Assembly: GCF_019317285.1 (NCBI RefSeq)
Contig: NZ_CP079218.1
Coordinates: 3,906,001 to 3,970,000 of the forward strand
Direction: 5' to 3'
DNA: 64,000 nt
From: Pedobacter sp. D749
Lineage (GTDB): Bacteria; Bacteroidota; Bacteroidia; Sphingobacteriales; Sphingobacteriaceae
Part shown: positions 8,796 through 17,968 of the stretch, piece by piece
Layout of the letters: every line of letters starts with the position of its first letter
Numbering within the stretch: position 1 is the stretch's first letter
Notes under the pieces: model-generated
The model's input: the letters and a program-made list of their open reading frames with translations, nothing else
Told to the model about the DNA's origin: nothing
Database searches by the model: none
Position numbers and translations under genes: made by a program

Positions 8796-9800
8796 TTAAT
8801 CCCTGATAATTAGTTTAGCCGGAATAATGATCTCCTGGTTATCGGGTTTTGCTTTGGTCGACAATTGTTTAAGAATTAGCTTAATCACATTCTCTGCAAT
8901 TTCTTCAAGTGGTTGTTGAATTGCTGAAATACCAGGTGTGTGCAGTTCGAAAGCTTCATGGTCATCGTATGCAATAACAGCAAAGTCGTCGCCAATTGTC
9001 TTATTGATCTTTTTCAATACTTTTAAGCCACTAATTGCCAAATAGTTGGTTGCAAATAATACTGCATCAATTTTTTTATTATCGAAAAGTTCTTTAATCT
9101 GAGTAATCGTTTCGCTTTCTTCCTGGTTAAAATGGATCTTTAATACGAGGTTTTCGTCATACTTGATTCCGTGATCTTCTAATGCTTTTTTATAACCATC
9201 ATAACGTTCTACGATCTGCTCCACGTTAATATCAGTAGTAACAAGGGCGATGTTCTTTTTACCTTGATCGATAAAATGCTGTATTGACTGGTATGAGGCA
9301 TTAAAATGATCGGCTCCTACATAACTGGTATTGATATCAGTCAGGTTCCTATCAAAAAAGATTACCGGATTGCCATCTTCCAACAGCATTTTAACATCTT
9401 CTTCTATTCCTTTTATTGGAGAGATGATATAGGCATCAACTTTTCGCGATTTAAACATGTTGATCAGTTCTTTCGCTTTGTCAACACTGTTTTCTGTACT
9501 GGAATAAATAATTTTATATCCTCTTTTATAAGCTTTATCTTCGATTAGCCTGGCAATCCTGGAAAAGAATGAATTGGAAATATCTTCGATAATCAGGCCG
9601 ATAATATTGGAGTTACCGGTTCTTAAACTTCTTGCAATCTGATTGGGTTTATAACCACTTTCTTCGATAATTTTTTCTACTTTCTCTATAACTGCTTCGC
9701 TTATCGATTTCTCTTTTGCTTTACCGTTAATAATGAATGAAACTGTGGTAATGGATACATTGGCTTTTACGGCTATATCTTTGATAGAAAGCGATTTCAT
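8796..9800 (-). CDS. LacI/GalR-family transcriptional regulator
   Basis: The 334-residue protein starts with the LacI helix-turn-helix (SLSIKDIAVKANVSITTVSF, residues about 4-23). The hinge helix KPNQIARSLRTG holds the minor-groove Leu. A periplasmic-binding-protein-like effector domain follows from about residue 60 (NIIGLIIEDISNSFF onward). Such regulators bind palindromes with a central CG and respond to a sugar or sugar phosphate. The gene lies between SusD and the degradative genes, and CG-centred AAAACGTTTT palindromes occur upstream of three units nearby, so it is probably the local repressor. A weak match (AATCGTTTTAG) at about 9903-9913 just upstream of its own start could mean autoregulation. 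The inducer is unknown. Confidence 0.9.
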   Translation of the reverse strand: MKSLSIKDIAVKANVSITTVSFIINGKAKEKSISEAVIEKVEKIIEESGYKPNQIARSLRTGNSNIIGLIIEDISNSFFSRIARLIEDKAYKRGYKIIYSSTENSVDKAKELINMFKSRKVDAYIISPIKGIEEDVKMLLEDGNPVIFFDRNLTDINTSYVGADHFNASYQSIQHFIDQGKKNIALVTTDINVEQIVERYDGYKKALEDHGIKYDENLVLKIHFNQEESETITQIKELFDNKKIDAVLFATNYLAISGLKVLKKINKTIGDDFAVIAYDDHEAFELHTPGISAIQQPLEEIAENVIKLILKQLSTKAKPDNQEIIIPAKLIIRD

Positions 9801-9963
9801 TTGGTTGGATTTCTTTTGTGTTAATCAATTCAAAGCTAAATAAAAATTGCAGCTTTTAATTTTTTACCAATTTTAAAAGCGCAATTTAACATTTTTTATA
9901 TTAATCGTTTTAGAAACAGTTATTAATGGTTGGCACAACCTGAATGATCAGGCTTTAAACAAC

Positions 9964-9989
9964 AAAAGGCGCTGTTTAAAGCGCCTTTT
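9964..9989 (-). terminator. Intrinsic terminator after susD
   Basis: A GC-rich stem (AAAGGCGCT / AGCGCCTTT) 10-35 bp beyond the SusD stop codon, followed on the minus strand by a T-rich run. It would separate the SusC/SusD unit from the LacI gene. Confidence 0.75.
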
Positions 9990-9998
9990 ACATTGAAA

Positions 9999-11675
9999 TT
10001 AATAACCAGGGTTTTGGGTCAACTTAGGATTAAGGTCCCGTTGCCGCTGAGGAATCGGGTATAATGCTTTGGTTGCTGACGAGGCTGTGTGGTCCCACCA
10101 GGTTCCGGTTGTAAATTTCCCGAAACGGATTAAATCATCTCTTCTGAAACCTTCGAAAATAAACTCTCTGCCGCGTTCTTTCAAAAGTTCATCTAAAGTT
10201 AAAGTAGCAGTTGTATAAGCTTTAGCATCGCGTATGGCCGGTGCATAAGCCCGTTTTTTTGTGGTATTAATCAAGGCTACCGCTTCTGCCGTAGCTACAC
10301 CTCCGCTTTTACGCATAAGTGCTTCTGCTTTGGCAAAGTAAATCCACGTTAAACGGTAAACATTCCAGTCTGTATTGTTATAATTAGGGTCAGGCTGAAC
10401 AGCAGTTGTATCTTTGCCGTTAATCACAAAACCAGGAACTGAATTACCGAGTTTATATTTATTGAAACGAACACCACTGTTTTCTTCTCCTTCACTCATG
10501 TTGGAAACAGTAGATCCTGATTTATTTTTCCGGATATTATCTACAAAAACCAATGGCAAACCCTGGTATTCTACTGTGCCCAATACTGCTTTTGTTTTAA
10601 GATTGGTATCGGCAAATTTGTATTGAGGACCAATTAACAGCCATTCTGTTTTACGTCGGTCATCAACTTCATAAGTATCATAAACTCCAGGAATAAGTAC
10701 AATACCATCATTACCGTTTCTACCGCCACCATAAATTTCTTTTTGGGCAAAATGATAAAATTCGCCGGTCCAGGATGGTTCGAACTTGGCCCTTGTGTAA
10801 TCATAAGCAATGGAAAATATAACCTCTTTAGATAAATCGTTTGTGTTTTTAAACTGGTCGGTTATTGTGGTATCCAATTGCATGGTTCCGTTTTGCCCAC
10901 CTGCTTCATTGTTGATCAATTTATCAGCAGCGGCAATACAATCATCCCAACGGGCTGTACCAGACCATACTTCGGCATTTAAATAAAGTTCTACAAGCAT
11001 GGCGTAGCCACTCGCCTGACTCATTCTGCCTAACATTGCCCTTGATAATTTCGGCACGTTATTAATATTGTCTTTAATTTCTTTCTCCACAAAATCAAAT
11101 ACTTCTTTTCGGCTTGAGGTACCTGGATAAACCGGATTTGCAGGATCTGCAGGTTCAGTTACAATAGGCACTCCGCCAAATAAATCCATCAGTTTCAGGT
11201 AATGAAAAGCACGTAATAATTTCAATTCTGAAATAAATTCATCCTTTTCCTTTTGGGTAATTCCCATGGTAGAAATATCGCGTTTGCTAATATTTGCAAT
11301 AGGATCGTTGCAATATCCGATACCGCCATAAATCAGCGACCATGCATTATTTAATCCTGCTTCGTCTACTGTCCAGCTATGATAATGCAACCGCTTCCAT
11401 TTTCCACTATCTTCACCATGTGGCCCTTTTGTTGGCCAGGCAAGCTGATCTGCTGATAATTCTGCAGGCCTCCACCAGCCATCCTGGCCCGATGGCGTTA
11501 CCCAAGCATTTGCGTGCGTATAAGGGCGCAAAACAGCCGATAATACTTCGTTTTTATTGGTGTAAAATTTGTCAGAAGGAATCTGATCGTATGCATTCTC
11601 ATCTAACTTGTTACAGGCACTAACTATACCAACCAATAAAATTAATGCTGTATGTAATATTGTTTTATTTTTCAT
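9999..11675 (-). CDS. SusD/RagB-family outer-membrane glycan-binding lipoprotein
   Basis: I place the start at 11675 (MKNKTILHTALILLVGIVSACNK), 10 bp after the SusC stop, because it gives a proper lipoprotein signal with lipobox VSAC; the longer frame to 11750 overlaps SusC and lacks a signal. The 558-residue product has the SusD layout: N-terminal helices with TPR-like packing (for example LLRAFHYLKLMDLFGGVPIV) and the C-terminal signature ERGREFIFEGFRRDDLIRFGKF, ending LNPKLTQNPGY. SusD proteins cap the SusC barrel and capture oligosaccharides at the cell surface. It pairs with the SusC gene immediately upstream. Its substrate is inferred from the adjoining mannosidase genes. Confidence 0.95.
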   Translation of the reverse strand: MKNKTILHTALILLVGIVSACNKLDENAYDQIPSDKFYTNKNEVLSAVLRPYTHANAWVTPSGQDGWWRPAELSADQLAWPTKGPHGEDSGKWKRLHYHSWTVDEAGLNNAWSLIYGGIGYCNDPIANISKRDISTMGITQKEKDEFISELKLLRAFHYLKLMDLFGGVPIVTEPADPANPVYPGTSSRKEVFDFVEKEIKDNINNVPKLSRAMLGRMSQASGYAMLVELYLNAEVWSGTARWDDCIAAADKLINNEAGGQNGTMQLDTTITDQFKNTNDLSKEVIFSIAYDYTRAKFEPSWTGEFYHFAQKEIYGGGRNGNDGIVLIPGVYDTYEVDDRRKTEWLLIGPQYKFADTNLKTKAVLGTVEYQGLPLVFVDNIRKNKSGSTVSNMSEGEENSGVRFNKYKLGNSVPGFVINGKDTTAVQPDPNYNNTDWNVYRLTWIYFAKAEALMRKSGGVATAEAVALINTTKKRAYAPAIRDAKAYTTATLTLDELLKERGREFIFEGFRRDDLIRFGKFTTGTWWDHTASSATKALYPIPQRQRDLNPKLTQNPGY

Positions 11676-11685
11676 TTTTATATCA

Positions 11686-14600
11686 TTAAAAGCCCACATT
11701 AACACCAAATAAGAAAGATCTGGTACTTGGGTAAGCACCACGGTTATCAATACCTGGACCTAAACCTGTATCCTGAATAAAATCAGGGTCGTTACCTGAA
11801 TATCCGGTTATTGTAGCCAAATTCTGGCCGGTTGCATACACACGGATGTTACGAACCATCTTGGTTTTAAGTTTGAAATTGTAACCTATCGTTACTTCAT
11901 CAATTTTAACATTGGTTCCATTTTCCAGGTAGTAATCAGAATACATATAGGTGTCGTTAATCTGGCTATACTTTCCGAATGCTTCTTTTAAATAGTTAAT
12001 CCCTGAAATAGACGGGTTACCATAAGACAATGCAGTGGTATTTAAGATTTGATAATCGAATTTACCACGTAAGAATACCCTGAAATCGAAATTCTTATAG
12101 GTAAAGTTTGCGGTGTATGAGGCATAATATTTTGGAATGGCGTTTCCAATTGGAGCAAGATCTGTTAAGTTTTTATCTTTTGAATAATTGATCTGATCAT
12201 TACGCACAGCCTGTCCGTTTCTGTTGTAGAACAACCATTTTCCGTCTGCATCAAAACCTGCAAAACGTTTACCATAGAAAATACCAACATCTTCCCCTTC
12301 GTAAGTGGTAATGGCATCACCAAGATCTCCGGCTCCACCAATGCCACCAAAGGTTTTATATTTAACGGCATAAATATCGTTAGAGTAAGAATCCAGGGTA
12401 TTTTTGATGGTACTTCCTGTAAAATCCATACTAAAAGTAAAATCTTTGGTTTTAATAGCCTGGTATGATAAAGCAAGTTCTATACCTTTTGATGAAATCT
12501 GCCCTACGTTGGCAAAAATGCTCGATTGCACGTAAGGTGGCTGAGGTGTAGTATAGGTATCTAATAAATCTTTGGTTGTACGTTTAAATACATCTAAAGC
12601 ACCTGTTAACTTGTTATTGAACAAAGTAAAGTCAGCTCCAACATTCAACTCCCGTTTGCTTTCCCATTTAAGAAACGGATTTGCATTTCGGCTGGGTCCA
12701 TACGTTTCGCGGTATGCACCATCAGGATATAAATATTTCCCGCCAGTACTCAAAGTAACCCTTGAGGCATTGTTTTGAAAACCCGAGTTACCCGTTACGC
12801 CATAACCCGCTCTTAATTTTAAATTGTTAACCCATTTTACATTCTCCATAAACTTCTCCTGGCTTACATTCCACCCTAGTGATACCGCCGGGAAGTTTCC
12901 CCACTTGTTATTTTCTCCGAACCTTGATGATCCTTCTCTTCTTAAAATGAACTGGGCAAGATATTTTCCATCAAATGCATAATTAATACGGCCAAAGAAA
13001 GCAATTAGGGTATTGTCGTTTTTAAAACTTCCCATCGCTGCTTTACCATCGGCCAGTGCCTGACCGGCATTTAAATTATCTTCATGAAACTGATCGTTTA
13101 AGAAACCGCGGTTACTCGCTTTTGCACCTTCTTCGATATAATACCGATAACTGTAACCTGCCAATGCAGTAAATGAATGTTTATCTGCAATGGTTTTGGT
13201 ATATTGTAAAGTTGGCTCGAAGGCAAAACTCTGAGATAGGAAGTTATTTTTAAAAGCATAACCTCCATTAGGATAATCACTGTTCTCTACAGAATTTTCG
13301 CTGGCAATATTTGCATAGCCACCGTCTATATAACTGTCTCTTTGTACTGAACCAAAAACAGTTCCTTTTAAACCTGTCAAAATATCTAAATCAGCTTTAA
13401 TATCTGCCGAACTGGTTTGTTGTTTACGGTAACTTGTTTCCTGAAATAAACGTGCAAACTGATTGGTACTCTGGTTATCGTAATAATAAGAGCCGTCGGG
13501 GTTATAAATCAGCTTGGTTGGATTTTTAGTTGCTTCTTCTTCCCAACCGCTTCCTGTTAGTTCGTTGTCAAAAAAATCAATTTTGGTTCCATTAGCAAGC
13601 AGGTTGGCATTGTTAAAATTGGTTGCCAGGTTCATCTGAACATTCAATTTATCATTCAATCCTCTTTGATTTACATTTAGCCTTAAAGTATATTCTTTTC
13701 GGCCGTTTTCCAAAGCAATACCTTGTAAATCCCTGTAGTTTATACTTGCACGGTAACTTGTTTTGTCAGATCCTCCGGATAATGAAAGGTTATGGTTTTG
13801 TGACAGGTTATCGTGGTTAACCAATCGGTCGTATAGATCTTCACTGCCACCATAGTCAATTGCATTAATCTGTTTTGAAGCAATTTTTTGTCTAAACTCA
13901 TCCGCTGTTAAAAAATCCAGGCGGTTTTGGATAAATTCTTTCCTTGCATAGGCCGAGTAGTTAAAAGTAGGCGCACCAGGTTTACCTTTTTTGGTGGTAA
14001 TTAAAATTACACCGGCATTGGCACTGGTACCGTAAATTGCTGCTCCAGAACCGTCTTTTAAAACGTCAACCGATAAGATATCATCTTGCTGTAAAAGATC
14101 AGGGTTACCACCTGGAATACCATCGATAACGAAAAGCGGACTTGCACTTCCGGTTACAGAAACAACACCCCTTAGTTGTACACTTGGGCCGGAGTTAGGA
14201 TTCGAACTTCCCCTGGTAATGTTCAATCCTGCAACTTTACCCTGAATAAGATCGAGTGGATTCCGGGCCCCACTTTGCCTGAATTGAGCCGTATCTACGT
14301 GTGCAACGGATGAAGTAACCTCTTTAGTTTTTAACGTACCGTAACCAACCACCACTACCTCATCTAATTTTTGAGATTGCGACGGGACTAAACTGATGGT
14401 TAACGGCGTTGCTCCGTTACCAGCCGGAACGGATTTGGTTTGGTAACCGATATAGCTAAATACGAGCACATCAGTTGCGGCAGCAACATTGATACTGAAT
14501 TTGCCATTCTCCTGTGTTACGGTACCACCTGTTTTGCCCTGGATCTTAATTCCGACGCCAGGTAAACCGATTTTCTGCTCGTCTACAACGGTACCGGTGA

Positions 14601-14913
14601 TTGTTTTTTGCCCTGCTGATGCCGCAGGAGCTGTGCTTACCGGTGTAGCAGGTGCTGTTGCAGCTGGTACTGGTGCCGGGGTAGTAACCGGACGTGAGCC
14701 ACCCAGCGGGTTTGGTGGTACCTTTACCGAATCAGCAGGTTTAGCCACCGGGACTTTTTTTGTTGTGTCTTGTTTTTTAGTTGTATCCTGCTGAAAATAA
14801 TAGCGGTTAAAATTCTTTTTTTCGCTCTTAATTTTCGCAAACAACTGGGGGCATGAAAGTAGGACAAGGCATAGAAATCCTGTCGTCCTGAGTAAAATGT
14901 TTCTCATTGGCAC
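11686..14913 (-). CDS. SusC/RagA-type TonB-dependent receptor with Pro/Ala/Thr-rich N-terminal linker
   Basis: The 1075-residue receptor has a signal region (residues about 1-27), then an unusual low-complexity linker (about 42-102) that holds two QDTTKK repeats and a run rich in Pro, Ala and Thr. A carboxypeptidase-regulatory-like domain (about 103-185), a TonB plug (VVVVGYGT, LFVIDGIPGG, KDGSGAAIYGTSANAGVILI) and a long beta-barrel ending in FLFGVNVGF follow. The C-terminal Phe is usual for BAM-assembled barrels. It is the first gene of the SusC-SusD unit and probably imports the glycan processed by the downstream enzymes. The linker is longer than in most SusC proteins and could span periplasm or peptidoglycan. 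Confidence 0.95.
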   Translation of the reverse strand: MPMRNILLRTTGFLCLVLLSCPQLFAKIKSEKKNFNRYYFQQDTTKKQDTTKKVPVAKPADSVKVPPNPLGGSRPVTTPAPVPAATAPATPVSTAPAASAGQKTITGTVVDEQKIGLPGVGIKIQGKTGGTVTQENGKFSINVAAATDVLVFSYIGYQTKSVPAGNGATPLTISLVPSQSQKLDEVVVVGYGTLKTKEVTSSVAHVDTAQFRQSGARNPLDLIQGKVAGLNITRGSSNPNSGPSVQLRGVVSVTGSASPLFVIDGIPGGNPDLLQQDDILSVDVLKDGSGAAIYGTSANAGVILITTKKGKPGAPTFNYSAYARKEFIQNRLDFLTADEFRQKIASKQINAIDYGGSEDLYDRLVNHDNLSQNHNLSLSGGSDKTSYRASINYRDLQGIALENGRKEYTLRLNVNQRGLNDKLNVQMNLATNFNNANLLANGTKIDFFDNELTGSGWEEEATKNPTKLIYNPDGSYYYDNQSTNQFARLFQETSYRKQQTSSADIKADLDILTGLKGTVFGSVQRDSYIDGGYANIASENSVENSDYPNGGYAFKNNFLSQSFAFEPTLQYTKTIADKHSFTALAGYSYRYYIEEGAKASNRGFLNDQFHEDNLNAGQALADGKAAMGSFKNDNTLIAFFGRINYAFDGKYLAQFILRREGSSRFGENNKWGNFPAVSLGWNVSQEKFMENVKWVNNLKLRAGYGVTGNSGFQNNASRVTLSTGGKYLYPDGAYRETYGPSRNANPFLKWESKRELNVGADFTLFNNKLTGALDVFKRTTKDLLDTYTTPQPPYVQSSIFANVGQISSKGIELALSYQAIKTKDFTFSMDFTGSTIKNTLDSYSNDIYAVKYKTFGGIGGAGDLGDAITTYEGEDVGIFYGKRFAGFDADGKWLFYNRNGQAVRNDQINYSKDKNLTDLAPIGNAIPKYYASYTANFTYKNFDFRVFLRGKFDYQILNTTALSYGNPSISGINYLKEAFGKYSQINDTYMYSDYYLENGTNVKIDEVTIGYNFKLKTKMVRNIRVYATGQNLATITGYSGNDPDFIQDTGLGPGIDNRGAYPSTRSFLFGVNVGF

Positions 14914-15009
14914 TCACTAGTTTAGTTTATAATTAGTTACGCAATGCGGCCAAATTTCACCAAATTAATAAGAGCTATGAGATTAATTAGTTATGATTAG
15001 GTTTTCCGC

Positions 15010-15019
15010 AAAACGATTT
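15010..15019. promoter_or_regulatory. Imperfect LacI-type operator (AAAACGATTT) upstream of susC
   Basis: One mismatch from AAAACGTTTT, about 100 bp upstream of the SusC start, so all three main units of the locus carry a version of the motif. The rest of 14914-15169 is AT-rich noncoding DNA. Confidence 0.35.
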
Positions 15020-15169
15020 AGTAACGCCTTAAACACGGTTTTGTTTTAAAAAAATTTGAAAACACATTAAAATGTTACGCTACAGGTAAAACTAAACTTC
15101 ACTAATAAACAAGCGCAGGAATTTATAAAAATTTAAAAAAAGGGGTTAAAAACTAAATGAAAAAATTCT

Positions 15170-16339
15170 TTATTTAAGATCATCAGCACGCTTGTGGTAG
15201 TTAAATAACCCAAAACTAAGACCGGCTTTTGCAAACCAGGCTGACCGCTGAAAATAGGCATTGTATGTATCTTGTCCATAGTAACCACCCTCTATAAACA
15301 ATCCGGCAGCACTAAAGCCACGCACCCTGTAGTGCAAAGTAGAATGAAAATTTATCCGATCCTGGAAAGTTGCTTTGGATAAATTATAAATGGGCCCAAT
15401 ATTCATCTGGTTGGTGATAAAACTTGCAAAAAATTCTATTCTAAAGCTTTCTATCGGATTATATCTTGTAATATCATATATCTTTTTTTGTTCATGATCA
15501 ACAATGGTGCGTTTATAATTCTTCGAACTTTTGAGAGAATAGAATAAATTAAACTTATTAGTACCATAAACATGATACTTTTTCATTCCAGGTGCCAATC
15601 CTGATGATTGTCCATAACCAAATTTTATATACTGGTTGATGGTATTACTGGCATTTTTAAGGAACATGAGTCCATTCAATTCGACTACAAAATCATCACT
15701 AAAGTTACCGTTGTAGGTATTAAAATATCCTTTTTTACCCCAAGCCTTATCAGTGCTGTTAAACTCTTCTCCATCCTGCCCGTTAGAATGGTGATATCCT
15801 TTAACAGAAAATCCAAAATTGTACTTTCGGCCTTTTTTGTAAAGTTTATTATGACTGATGAATAGCTCACCTCCGGGCCGGGATGATGCCGTACGCACAG
15901 GTAATGAACTATCTCCAACCGATTTGTCATTATTAAAAATCCGGACTTCAAATTCAGGATTAAAATAAAGCGCAAACATGAGGTAACTGCCCTTCTTTTT
16001 ATTTAAACCTATGGTCCAGTTAAACGGAGAAATATTAATGTATGGGCTTATTTTAGCATCTAAAATCAAGCTTTTCCTATCAGAAAAATCACTTTTAGTC
16101 ATCCATCGCTTATTCGCAATAAAAGAAGCTTTTGATAAAAAAACAGAAGAGGCAATATCTTCATTGAAACTAAAATTATTCCGGTTTCTATCTACAAAAT
16201 ATTTAATCTTTCCACTAAGGCTATCATATAAAACGGAATCTAATTCTACAGTCTTATATCCAGGCTTATTCTGCGCAACTGATTTATTGGAAATAAAAAA
16301 AATGACAATTAAGAGGGTAATCGTTGAGGCTTTAATCAT
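15170..16339 (-). CDS. Secreted, probably outer-membrane beta-barrel protein; possible divergent OMPLA-like phospholipase
   Basis: I do not recognise this 389-residue protein with certainty. It has a signal peptide (…FFISNKSVAQ) and many alternating polar/hydrophobic strands, and it ends in SFGLFNYHKRADDLK rather than a terminal aromatic. The segment YHHSNGQDGE (His183, Ser185, Asn186, Gly187) resembles the His-x-Ser-Asn-Gly catalytic motif of outer-membrane phospholipase A; Asn207 in YFNTYNGNF could be the third residue, with about ten extra residues between. The family is usually about 270-300 residues mature, so this one is longer. It lies next to lpxB, on the same strand, which fits an envelope role. 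The phospholipase idea is a motif-based hypothesis; an unrelated barrel is equally open. Confidence 0.5.
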   Translation of the reverse strand: MIKASTITLLIVIFFISNKSVAQNKPGYKTVELDSVLYDSLSGKIKYFVDRNRNNFSFNEDIASSVFLSKASFIANKRWMTKSDFSDRKSLILDAKISPYINISPFNWTIGLNKKKGSYLMFALYFNPEFEVRIFNNDKSVGDSSLPVRTASSRPGGELFISHNKLYKKGRKYNFGFSVKGYHHSNGQDGEEFNSTDKAWGKKGYFNTYNGNFSDDFVVELNGLMFLKNASNTINQYIKFGYGQSSGLAPGMKKYHVYGTNKFNLFYSLKSSKNYKRTIVDHEQKKIYDITRYNPIESFRIEFFASFITNQMNIGPIYNLSKATFQDRINFHSTLHYRVRGFSAAGLFIEGGYYGQDTYNAYFQRSAWFAKAGLSFGLFNYHKRADDLK

Positions 16340-16421
16340 GATGTTAATTTTTTATTTAAAAATAACCCACGTTTAAAACATAGCCAATACCCATCATTAG
16401 GTATATTTCATCCTTAAAACC

Positions 16422-17528
16422 TTATTTTTTTAACTTTCCTACAATCAATCTGGCCGTTTTTGCCGAAGCACCAGGTTTGCCCATGAGTAAAAGCAACTCA
16501 TCGTAATTTTTTAACATTCCGTTCCTGCCAGCTCCTGTAACGATAATTTTAAGCTCCTCATCTACTTTTTGAGTGTTACAATCTTCCTGGATAAGTTCAG
16601 TTACAATCTTTTTGTTTACAATCAGGTTAACAAGTGAAATAAACTTAATTTTTACCAGCATCCGGGCAATGGCAATTGAAATTGTGCCTCCTTTATAAAC
16701 CACCACCTGCGGCACTTTAAACAAAGCAGTTTCTAACGTGGCGGTTCCTGAAGCCACAATTGCAGCATGGGCATGGTGCAATAAATTATAGGTATTGTTA
16801 AAAAGCAAGTGAACTTTTTTGTCGCCCGTAAACTGGCGATAATAACTTTCGGTAAAAGTCGGTGCAGCAGCAATGGCAAATACACAATCAGGATAATTTT
16901 CGGTAATACTTAACATCACCGGGAGTAAACGTTCTATTTCCTGTTTTCTACTGCCGGGCAATAAGGCAATAATTTTTTCATCTCCCAATTGATGGTTTTC
17001 GCGAAAGTTTACATCCGGGATAAACTGTGCAATTTCGTCTAACAGGGGGTTGCCAACGTAATCTACATGCATGCCCCACTCCTGGTAGAAATCAACTTCG
17101 AAAGGCAAGATACAGAACATGTGATCCACAACCTTTTTAATTTTCAGCACCCGTTTCTGGTTCCATGCCCAAACTTTGGGTGAGATGTAATAACATACTT
17201 TTATGCCATTAGCCTTTGCAAATTCAGCAATTTTTAAGTTAAAACCCGGAAAATCGATCAAAACCAAAACATCAGGCTTCCATTTTATAATATCTTCCTT
17301 GCAGGCTTTGAGGTTTCTGAAAATGGTGCGCAAATTTAAAATCACCTCAGTAAAACCCATAAAGGCCATATCGGCATAATGTTTAACCAGTTCACCTCCT
17401 TCGGCTTGCATTTTATCGCCACCGAAATACCTGAACACGGCTTCGCTATCCTCAGTTTTTAAGGCTTTCATTAAGTTGGCTCCATGTAAATCGCCTGAGG
17501 CTTCTCCGGCTACTAGGTAGTATTTCAT
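16422..17528 (-). CDS. lpxB: Lipid-A-disaccharide synthase LpxB
   Basis: The 368-residue protein has the GT19 signatures throughout: VAGEASGDLHGANL at the N-terminus, MAFMGFTEV, PKVWAWNQKR in the UDP-sugar region and LLPGSRKQEIERLLPVM. It joins UDP-2,3-diacylglucosamine with lipid X to make the lipid A disaccharide at the inner face of the cytoplasmic membrane. Length is normal for the family. Upstream on the same strand lie a small membrane-protein gene and surE, a common Bacteroidota arrangement. The other lipid A gene in this window, lpxK, is 41 kb away. Confidence 0.96.
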   Translation of the reverse strand: MKYYLVAGEASGDLHGANLMKALKTEDSEAVFRYFGGDKMQAEGGELVKHYADMAFMGFTEVILNLRTIFRNLKACKEDIIKWKPDVLVLIDFPGFNLKIAEFAKANGIKVCYYISPKVWAWNQKRVLKIKKVVDHMFCILPFEVDFYQEWGMHVDYVGNPLLDEIAQFIPDVNFRENHQLGDEKIIALLPGSRKQEIERLLPVMLSITENYPDCVFAIAAAPTFTESYYRQFTGDKKVHLLFNNTYNLLHHAHAAIVASGTATLETALFKVPQVVVYKGGTISIAIARMLVKIKFISLVNLIVNKKIVTELIQEDCNTQKVDEELKIIVTGAGRNGMLKNYDELLLLMGKPGASAKTARLIVGKLKK

Positions 17529-17550
17529 AATATGGATGATTTATAAAAAA

Positions 17551-17676
17551 TCGTCATTGCGAGGAGGCACGACGAAGCAATCTTTTATGTTATTATTTGA
17601 TTGCTCAATCCTCCGTTGTTCTGGAAAGATTGCTTCACGCCAGCTCACTGTCCTCTTCTTCAGTTCGCAATGACGA
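17551..17676. repeat. REP-like inverted repeat (TCGTCATTGCGA … TCGCAATGACGA)
   Basis: Outer arms TCGTCATTGCGA and TCGCAATGACGA are perfect inverse copies, and inner arms carry GAAGCAATCTTT and its near inverse. The element fills the gap between lpxB and the small membrane-protein gene. Sequences of this type (GTCATTGCGA … GAAGCAATC) recur in intergenic DNA of many bacteria. It has no transposase and could fold into a long hairpin. Confidence 0.7.
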
Positions 17677-17684
17677 CCATTTCA

Positions 17685-17960
17685 TCAAAAAACTTTGTAT
17701 GCAAAAAATACAAAAGCACACAAAAACGTTGCGGCCAATATACCCCTGCCTATATTTTCTTTGTTGTATTTAAAAAAGTATTGCATGGTATAAGCATTTA
17801 TGGCAATACCTCCAATGTATAACAAATCTGCCTTTGCCAGGGAAGCCACATGGTGAATGATGTACCAGGCAATTGAGCAAAATATTGCCGGTACAAGCAA
17901 ACCAATGCCCAAACCTATCCATACCGAATTATTTAATCTTTTTAACTGATCAATCATCAT
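17685..17960 (-). CDS. Small conserved-type membrane protein, unknown function
   Basis: The protein has about 91 residues from the ATG at 17960. A GTG at 17969 that overlaps the surE stop by one base would add three residues. Three hydrophobic segments (about residues 12-33, 42-60 and 70-90) separated by short charged loops predict a small polytopic inner-membrane protein. It sits directly behind surE and ahead of lpxB and is probably co-transcribed with surE. I recognise no catalytic motif. Confidence 0.65.
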   Translation of the reverse strand: MMIDQLKRLNNSVWIGLGIGLLVPAIFCSIAWYIIHHVASLAKADLLYIGGIAINAYTMQYFFKYNKENIGRGILAATFLCAFVFFAYKVF

Positions 17961-17968
17961 AGCAGGCA

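Noticed and set aside
12165..12476. 103-codon frame on the minus strand inside the SusC gene
   Set aside because: It is an alternative frame of a clear SusC coding sequence, with no signal, domain or start context.
14489..14794. 101-codon plus-strand frame opposite the SusC linker
   Set aside because: It arises from the repetitive Pro/Ala/Thr codons on the other strand; its Gly/Ala/Val-rich translation has no family features.
17551..17676. CRISPR-like or IS terminal repeat reading of the inverted element
   Set aside because: There are no regularly spaced direct repeats, no transposase gene and no target duplication visible; a REP-like element fits better.
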